From positions 41,544-105,543 of IMG/VR virus record IMGVR_UViG_3300035670_000073: a stretch of 64,000 nucleotides of DNA, one strand, 5' to 3'. Positions 61,444-64,000 of the stretch are shown here, one piece after another. Below the pieces are notes generated by a model. That model did no database searches. It saw only the letters and a list, made by a program, of their open reading frames with translations, and was not told the origin of the DNA. The position numbers were made by a program, and so were the translations under genes. Numbering within the stretch: position 1 is the first letter of the stretch; each line of letters opens with the position of its first letter. This DNA comes from a virus.

Positions 61444-61453
61444 ATATTTATAA
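61444..61453 (+). promoter_or_regulatory. ATATTTATAA element before small ORF
   Basis: ATATTTATAA ends 5 bases before the ATG of the 36-codon ORF at 61459. Confidence 0.45.
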
Positions 61454-61458
61454 GAAAT

Positions 61459-61569
61459 ATGATTAGTACCGCTAAAGTTTTCGTTTGTACATATATAAAT
61501 TTTAATAAAGAAATTTATTCTGAAAAATTGTATACTCCATTAATTCACAATAGTTTAAGCGCAAATTAA
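61459..61569 (+). CDS. Small hypothetical protein (36 residues)
   Basis: ATG at 61459 to TAA at 61569, peptide beginning MISTAKVFVCTYINF. Short, but its start-proximal ATATTTATAA element has the same position as for larger genes, which supports expression. It fills most of an otherwise empty 218-base gap. No similarity is recognisable. Confidence 0.35.
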   Translation: MISTAKVFVCTYINFNKEIYSEKLYTPLIHNSLSAN

Positions 61570-61587
61570 ATTTATTTGTAACTTAAT

Positions 61588-62640
61588 ATGGCTTTAACTA
61601 CCGGAGTACAATTTGAGTTTGGTATTCAACCGGTCAATCCGTATCCAGTTGACGCGTGGTCTGGTCCATACTCTGCTACTACCGAAACAGCCGCTAAAGC
61701 TGCAGCAAATGCTGCTATACCTCAAGCAGTACGCTTCCAATCTTTACAAGTAAGATTAATTATAAACGGCACATCATATATCTATTGGTATAGAGATGGC
61801 GTTGCAGATGCAAATTTAGTACCTTTCGTAGCAGGTACTGCTTTATTTACAGGTAGTACATATCCAATAACATCAAGTCATGCCTTAACTTCCAGTTACG
61901 GTGGATTTTATACAAATTTAACACCTGTGCCTGTGACTTTAGGTGGAGTGGATGCTGGTACTACATTTAATAATGTGTCAATACAAAGTGTATTAGATGA
62001 TTTATTATATCCATATCAGTCTCCTACTTTTAGTGCATTTAGTTTTAATCAGACAACACCAATAGAAGTAGGAGATACTATACCATCCGGTAATAAAACT
62101 TTTACTTGGTCAACTACAAATCCGAGTAATATACAAGCGAATAGTATTCAAATTGTAGACACGACAAATTTAGTAATTTTAGGAACCGGATTAGCAAATG
62201 ATGGTACCGAAGTTCTCAGCCTACCATCTTCAATAACTAAAACTATAAAAGATTCAAATGTATGGACAATTTCCGCTGTGAATACAAATTCTATAACATT
62301 TGATAGAACTTACACGGTAAATTGGTATTGGAAAATTTATTATGGTGAAAGTTCATTGACTTCTTTAAGTGAATCTGACATTGAATCGTTGCGAGTAAAT
62401 ATTTTAGTTTCTGATTCACCACGAACTTATAGTTTTCAAGCGAGTAATTATAAATATATTTGTTATCCTACCTCCTATACTTTACTTACAAATTTTACAG
62501 ATACACTTACACTTTTAAATGTTGCCATGGAACCGCCTACTACAGTTTCTGTAACTAATACTTTTGGTATAACAACTAATTATTATGTACATAGAACAAC
62601 TAATAAATTGGGGTCGTCAATAGATATTGAAACATCTTAA
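61588..62640 (+). CDS. Tail fibre/structural protein
   Basis: 350 residues. The N-terminus (MALTTGVQFEFGIQPVNPYP) is followed by an Ala-rich helix and 'VRLIINGTSYIYWYRDGVAD', a common fibre pattern. The C-terminal 200 residues are beta-rich with 'TPIEVGDTIPSGNKTFTWST', 'VNWYWKIYYGESS' and 'FGITTNYYVHRTTNKLGSSI'; such a domain is frequent in fibres of uncultivated Bacteroidota phages and resembles the C-terminal part of the gene at 53125. It is 3 bases before the GTS-repeat fibre gene, so the two are probably assembled together. Confidence 0.6.
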   Translation: MALTTGVQFEFGIQPVNPYPVDAWSGPYSATTETAAKAAANAAIPQAVRFQSLQVRLIINGTSYIYWYRDGVADANLVPFVAGTALFTGSTYPITSSHALTSSYGGFYTNLTPVPVTLGGVDAGTTFNNVSIQSVLDDLLYPYQSPTFSAFSFNQTTPIEVGDTIPSGNKTFTWSTTNPSNIQANSIQIVDTTNLVILGTGLANDGTEVLSLPSSITKTIKDSNVWTISAVNTNSITFDRTYTVNWYWKIYYGESSLTSLSESDIESLRVNILVSDSPRTYSFQASNYKYICYPTSYTLLTNFTDTLTLLNVAMEPPTTVSVTNTFGITTNYYVHRTTNKLGSSIDIETS

Positions 62641-62643
62641 TAT

Positions 62644-64000
62644 ATGCCTATTCGTGTAACAGATTATATTAATACAACCGCGCCGTCGGATACATATCCG
62701 ACGCATTTAGCCAATTTAGGCAAAGGTGGTTATTACACGGTGGGAACCTACGCGCAATTAAATACCACAAATATACCGCCTGAAAGAAGATTAGCGGGTA
62801 TGATGGCCCATGTTACTGGCAGTGGTAATTTTTATACATTAGATACAGATTTAGTTACATGGAATATATTTTCACCTAATACTTCAGGTACAAGTGGTAC
62901 AAATGAAACTACATGTAACTCACAACATTTTAGTATCGCTTCTACAACATGGACTTTTTATCATAACTTGGGTTCTAAGTTGGCTTTAATACAAGTTTAT
63001 GACGAAAATTTTAACCAACTCATTCCAGAATCAATAGTTTTAGTTGACAATTACACAGCAACTATAACTTTTACGGATAATACTGCTGGTTATGCGTTAG
63101 GATGTCAATCAAACGATCCCAGTGGCACATCGGGTTCGTCCGGCAGTAGTGGTACGAGTGGTTCGAGTGGTACTAGTGGATTTACAGGTACAAATGGTAC
63201 ATCCGGTACAAGTGGATTAAATGCGGATAGTAGTGGATCTTCAGGTGTTAGTGGTACATCGGGTACATCGGGTACATCGGGAAGTAGCGGTACACATGGT
63301 ACAAGTGGTAGCACTGGTATAAATGGTACAAGTGGTACAAGCGGACTCTCATCAACTAGTGGCAGTGATGGTCAAAGTGGTACAAGTGGTACAAGTGGAC
63401 TTTCCGCAACAAGTGGTAGTAGTGGTACATCCGGTTCTAGTGGTACAAGTGGAACTTCTGGTAAAAATGGTACATCCGGTACAAGCGGACCTTCCACAAC
63501 AAGTGGTAGTAGCGGTACATCCGGTTCTAGTGGAACATCGGGTACAAGTGGTACTACAGGTGAAAACGGTACAAGTGGAACAAGTGATATATCAGGTAGT
63601 AGCGGTACATCAGGCACAAGTGGTACAAGTGGCACAAGTGGTAGCAATGGTAGTACCGGTCAAAGTGGTACAAGTGGTACAAGCGGACCTTCTGCAACAA
63701 GTGGTAGTAGTGGTACATCTGGATCCGGTGGTACAAGTGGCAGCAGTGGTAGTAGTGGTAGCACCGGTCAAAGTGGTACAAGTGGTACAAGTGGACTTTC
63801 CACAACAAGTGGTAGTAGTGGTACATCCGGTTCTGGTGGTACAAGTGGTAGCAATGGTAGCACTGGTCAAAGCGGTACAAGTGGTACAAGTGGACCTTCC
63901 GCAACAAGTGGTAGTAGTGGTACATCCGGTTCTGGTGGTACAAGTGGTAGCAGCGGAAGCACCGGTCAAAGCGGTACAAGTGGTACGAGTGGAACTAATG
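62644..64000 (+). CDS. GTS-repeat fibre protein, truncated by window end
   Basis: ATG at 62644; the frame stays open to the last base (452 codons visible), so the C-terminus is missing. Residues 1-80 form an N-terminal domain, then a short GTS linker, then about 80 residues with 'FSIASTTWTFYHNLGSKLAL' and 'IQVYDENFNQLIPES', a domain common in phage fibres. From about residue 158 to the end the sequence is almost pure Gly-Thr-Ser/Gly-Ser-Ser collagen-like repeat. It would be a long flexible or triple-helical fibre shaft. Ser/Thr every second or third residue makes it a plausible O-glycosylation substrate. Confidence 0.75.
   Translation, partial: MPIRVTDYINTTAPSDTYPTHLANLGKGGYYTVGTYAQLNTTNIPPERRLAGMMAHVTGSGNFYTLDTDLVTWNIFSPNTSGTSGTNETTCNSQHFSIASTTWTFYHNLGSKLALIQVYDENFNQLIPESIVLVDNYTATITFTDNTAGYALGCQSNDPSGTSGSSGSSGTSGSSGTSGFTGTNGTSGTSGLNADSSGSSGVSGTSGTSGTSGSSGTHGTSGSTGINGTSGTSGLSSTSGSDGQSGTSGTSGLSATSGSSGTSGSSGTSGTSGKNGTSGTSGPSTTSGSSGTSGSSGTSGTSGTTGENGTSGTSDISGSSGTSGTSGTSGTSGSNGSTGQSGTSGTSGPSATSGSSGTSGSGGTSGSSGSSGSTGQSGTSGTSGLSTTSGSSGTSGSGGTSGSNGSTGQSGTSGTSGPSATSGSSGTSGSGGTSGSSGSTGQSGTSGTSGTN
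63117..64000 (+). repeat. Long tandem GTS coding repeat with higher-order 99-108 bp units
   Basis: Basic 9-base unit GGTACAAGT with variants. From 63661 a higher-order unit repeats: the CAAAGTGG/CAAAGCGG anchor occurs at 63661, 63769, 63868 and 63967, i.e. spacing 108, 99 and 99 bases; an earlier anchor is at 63373. The order suggests recent tandem duplication. Confidence 0.85.

Noticed and set aside
63105-63979. Long minus-strand open frames coding Pro/Val/Leu- or Tyr/His-rich proteins
   Set aside because: They are antisense images of the 9-base GTS repeat; a repeat with no stop in any frame gives artificial ORFs.
63117-64000. CRISPR-like array
   Set aside because: Repeats are in coding frame, have no unique spacers, and encode collagen-like triplets.
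1-64000. T4-type late promoters TATAAATA in forward orientation before genes
   Set aside because: The consistent start-proximal motif on the coding strand is ATATTTATA; TATAAATA appears mainly as its reverse complement.
1-64000. tRNA genes, integrase, insertion sequences or attachment sites
   Set aside because: None could be recognised by reading; the gaps between genes are mostly under 100 bases and none exceeds about 220.

Overview
The window is one contiguous piece of a large, AT-rich, tailed-phage genome of the T4-like (contractile-tail) type. The evidence is a near-complete T4-style virion assembly set: tail sheath (gp18), large terminase (gp17), portal (gp20), prohead protease (gp21), scaffold (gp22), major capsid protein (gp23), neck proteins (gp13/gp14-like) and a gp15-like tail-terminator. 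Alongside these are replication and recombination genes (RuvC-type resolvase, DnaG-type primase, and an SbcD-SbcC/gp47-gp46 fusion). Giant structural ORFs and many accessory genes suggest a jumbo-class phage. The host is probably a Bacteroidota bacterium, because of the very A+T-rich codon use, mostly absent Shine-Dalgarno sequences, Bacteroidota-style leucine-rich repeats and a secreted cytochrome-c-like protein of a kind found in that phylum. The host call is an inference.

Layout. 1-13.2 kb: baseplate and tail-fibre-network genes, all on +, including a 1572-aa giant, a 7-blade FG-GAP propeller with a dockerin-like calcium loop, and two proteins sharing a C-terminal module. 13.2-17.8 kb: RuvC, primase and the SbcDC fusion. 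17.8-22.9 kb: a translationally coupled FkbM methyltransferase and two multidomain glycosyltransferases; the last one ends in an autotransporter-heptosyltransferase (BAHT/TibC-like) domain with a four-cysteine finger. 23-27 kb: a giant tail sheath gene closed by a terminator. 27.1-30.6 kb: homing endonucleases around a flavodoxin-like and a ligase-like protein. 30.6-42 kb: packaging and head genes, terminase to major capsid, closed by a second terminator, with one minus-strand island (37.7-38.8 kb). 42-45.6 kb: a GIY-YIG endonuclease and a minus-strand operon coding a PAS histidine kinase, a stand-alone response regulator, a coiled-coil membrane protein and a Mom-like DNA-modification acyltransferase. 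45.6-49.9 kb: a lipoprotein, a beta-helix protein, and small capsid-associated candidates. 49.9-53.1 kb: neck and tail-terminator genes. 53.1-64 kb: adhesin and fibre genes (collagen-like Gly-Thr-Ser repeats, LRR/TIG modules), a cytochrome-c-like secreted protein, a small membrane protein, and a repeat-rich fibre gene that runs off the window.

Three themes link the genes. First, five proteins of unrelated function begin with the same short peptide ending in a gp21-type L-x-E cleavage site, which looks like the T4 capsid-targeting sequence and suggests an internal, injected protein set. Second, nearly every gene that is not overlapped by or pressed against its neighbour has an ATATTTAT(A) element ending usually 3-8 bases before its start codon, on both strands; it is a candidate promoter giving nearly leaderless mRNAs. 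Third, glycosyltransferases coexist with Ser/Thr-rich virion proteins, suggesting a glycosylated virion surface. I see no tRNA genes, CRISPR arrays, integrase or insertion sequences, and no gp19-type tail tube gene in the window.
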